Origin: Burkholderiaceae bacterium | Lineage (GTDB): Bacteria; Pseudomonadota; Gammaproteobacteria; Burkholderiales; Burkholderiaceae_C | DNA length: 16,029 nt | Direction of reading: 5' to 3' | Assembly: GCA_023262365.1 (NCBI GenBank) | Contig: JALRBF010000114.1 | Span: 1-16,029, forward strand | In this document: positions 13,261 through 16,029 of the stretch, in pieces | How the letters are laid out: each line of letters begins with the position of its first letter | Numbering within the stretch: the stretch's first letter is position 1 | Notes under the pieces: model-generated | The model's database searches: none | Told to the model about the DNA's origin: nothing | The model's input: only the letters and a program-made list of their open reading frames with translations | Made by a program: the position numbers and the translations under genes

Positions 13261-14370
13261 ATGATTGTTTTCCAAGCCGCGCAAGAACACGTTTTGGCCG
13301 CCCTGCAGCGGGTCGCTGGCATCGTTGAGCGCCGCCACACGTTGCCGATTTTGGCTAACGTGCTGTTGGTCAAATCCGGCGCCTCAATCGAGCTCACCAG
13401 CAGCGACCTGGAGGTGCAAATTCGCACCCAGGCCGAACTGGACGGCGAGGCCGAGAGCTACACCACCACGCTGTCGGCGCGCAAATTACAAGACATCTTG
13501 CGCACCATGGCGCCCGACCAGCAAGTCACGCTGGAAGACAAGGGCGGCAAAATCACCCTCAAAGGTGGCAAAAGTCGCTTCACGCTGCAAAGCCTGCCCG
13601 CCACCGACTTTCCCCTGGTGCAAGAACAAACCGACTGGGGCGACGCATTTGCGGTGCCGCAAAAATTGCTCAAGCACTTGCTGGCCCAGGTGTCCTTTGC
13701 CATGGCGGTGCACGACATCCGTTACTACCTCAATGGCATCTTGTTCGAGGTTGATGCGCGCCAATTGACCTTGGTGGCCACCGACGGGCACCGGCTCGCG
13801 CTCACGCGCGCCGAACTCAGCCAAGCCGTGGCGCAGCGCCAAGAGGTGATCTTTCCGCGGAAAACGGTGCTTGAATTGCAACGCCTGCTGGCCGACACCG
13901 ACGAGCCCGTGCAGTTGCAGCTGGCCAGCAACCAGGCGCGCCTGCGCTTTGGCAACATTGAGTTTGTCACCAAATTGGTTGAGGGCAAGTTTCCCGACTA
14001 CAACCGCGTCGTGCCGCAGAGCCATCCGCACCAGCTGGCGCTGGGCCGGCAAACGCTGCTCACCGCTTTGCAGCGCGCGGCCATCATGACCTCGGACAAG
14101 TTCAAGGGCGTGCGTCTGAACTTTGACAACAGCGGCTTGCACGTGGGCGCGCACAACGCCGAGCAAGAAGAAGCTGCCGACGAGCTCGACATTGACTACG
14201 ACGGTCCAGCGATTGACATTGGTTTTAACGTCACCTACCTGATGGACGTGCTCAGCCACGCCAGCACGGACATGGTGAACATGGCCCTGGCCGATGGCAA
14301 CAGCTCGGCCTTGTTTACGCTGCCCGATGACCCGTCCTTTAAGTACGTCGTCATGCCCATGCGCATCTGA
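13261..14370 (+). CDS. dnaN: DNA polymerase III beta sliding clamp
   Basis: A 369-aa subunit that forms the dimeric ring holding the polymerase on DNA. Three repeated clamp domains are present: about 1-122 (HTLPILANVLL), 130-250 (DIRYYLNGILFEV, ATDGHRLAL) and 255-369. The C-terminus VVMPMRI is typical and forms part of the pocket that binds clamp-binding motifs. Length is as expected (about 366-370). The ATG follows a GAGAG stretch about 6 nt away. It lies in the dnaA-dnaN-gyrB order with 48 bp to gyrB. Confidence 0.98.
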   Translation: MIVFQAAQEHVLAALQRVAGIVERRHTLPILANVLLVKSGASIELTSSDLEVQIRTQAELDGEAESYTTTLSARKLQDILRTMAPDQQVTLEDKGGKITLKGGKSRFTLQSLPATDFPLVQEQTDWGDAFAVPQKLLKHLLAQVSFAMAVHDIRYYLNGILFEVDARQLTLVATDGHRLALTRAELSQAVAQRQEVIFPRKTVLELQRLLADTDEPVQLQLASNQARLRFGNIEFVTKLVEGKFPDYNRVVPQSHPHQLALGRQTLLTALQRAAIMTSDKFKGVRLNFDNSGLHVGAHNAEQEEAADELDIDYDGPAIDIGFNVTYLMDVLSHASTDMVNMALADGNSSALFTLPDDPSFKYVVMPMRI

Positions 14371-14406
14371 CGCTGCACGTGGTACGCGGTTCTTTGCTCC
14401 ACTTAA

Positions 14407-16029
<1,623 letters not shown>

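Overview
The window is about 16 kb of high-GC DNA from a betaproteobacterium, most likely Burkholderiales and close to Comamonadaceae. The grounds are the order of the replication-origin genes, the style of the KdsD/KdsC/LptC and MetX proteins, and codon use. It is ordinary chromosome: no tRNA, rRNA, CRISPR array, insertion sequence or prophage is visible.

Left part (1-5841). The 5' end of metX (methionine synthesis) leaves the window on the minus strand. A small RRM/glycine-rich RNA-binding protein gene follows on the plus strand, and its terminator lies inside the 3' end of convergent lptC. lptC, kdsC and kdsD form a minus-strand operon for lipopolysaccharide (Kdo synthesis and LPS transport). 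A CPA2 cation/proton antiporter gene with RCK domains starts 61 bp away in the opposite direction and runs into apt (purine salvage) with a 3-nt gap.

Middle (5842-7599). A single periplasmic cytochrome gene stands alone behind an AT-rich leader. Its product has four CXXCH haem sites. The N-terminal half resembles a dihaem cytochrome c4 (TsdB-like) and the C-terminal half has the signatures of TsdA, the thiosulfate dehydrogenase/tetrathionate reductase. It reads as a natural TsdB-TsdA fusion and is the most interesting gene here.

Right part (7600-16029). The classical origin block follows: mnmE, yidC, yidD, rnpA and rpmH on the minus strand, then dnaA, dnaN and gyrB on the plus strand, diverging from a 260-bp region at 11483-11742. 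That region holds one perfect and one near-perfect DnaA box, a dnaA promoter candidate and a 16-bp perfect palindrome.

The last 111 bases do not continue gyrB. Homology stops abruptly after codon 500 at 15918, and an unrelated segment follows that looks like the end of another gene plus a ribosome binding site. A chimeric contig end is the most likely explanation.
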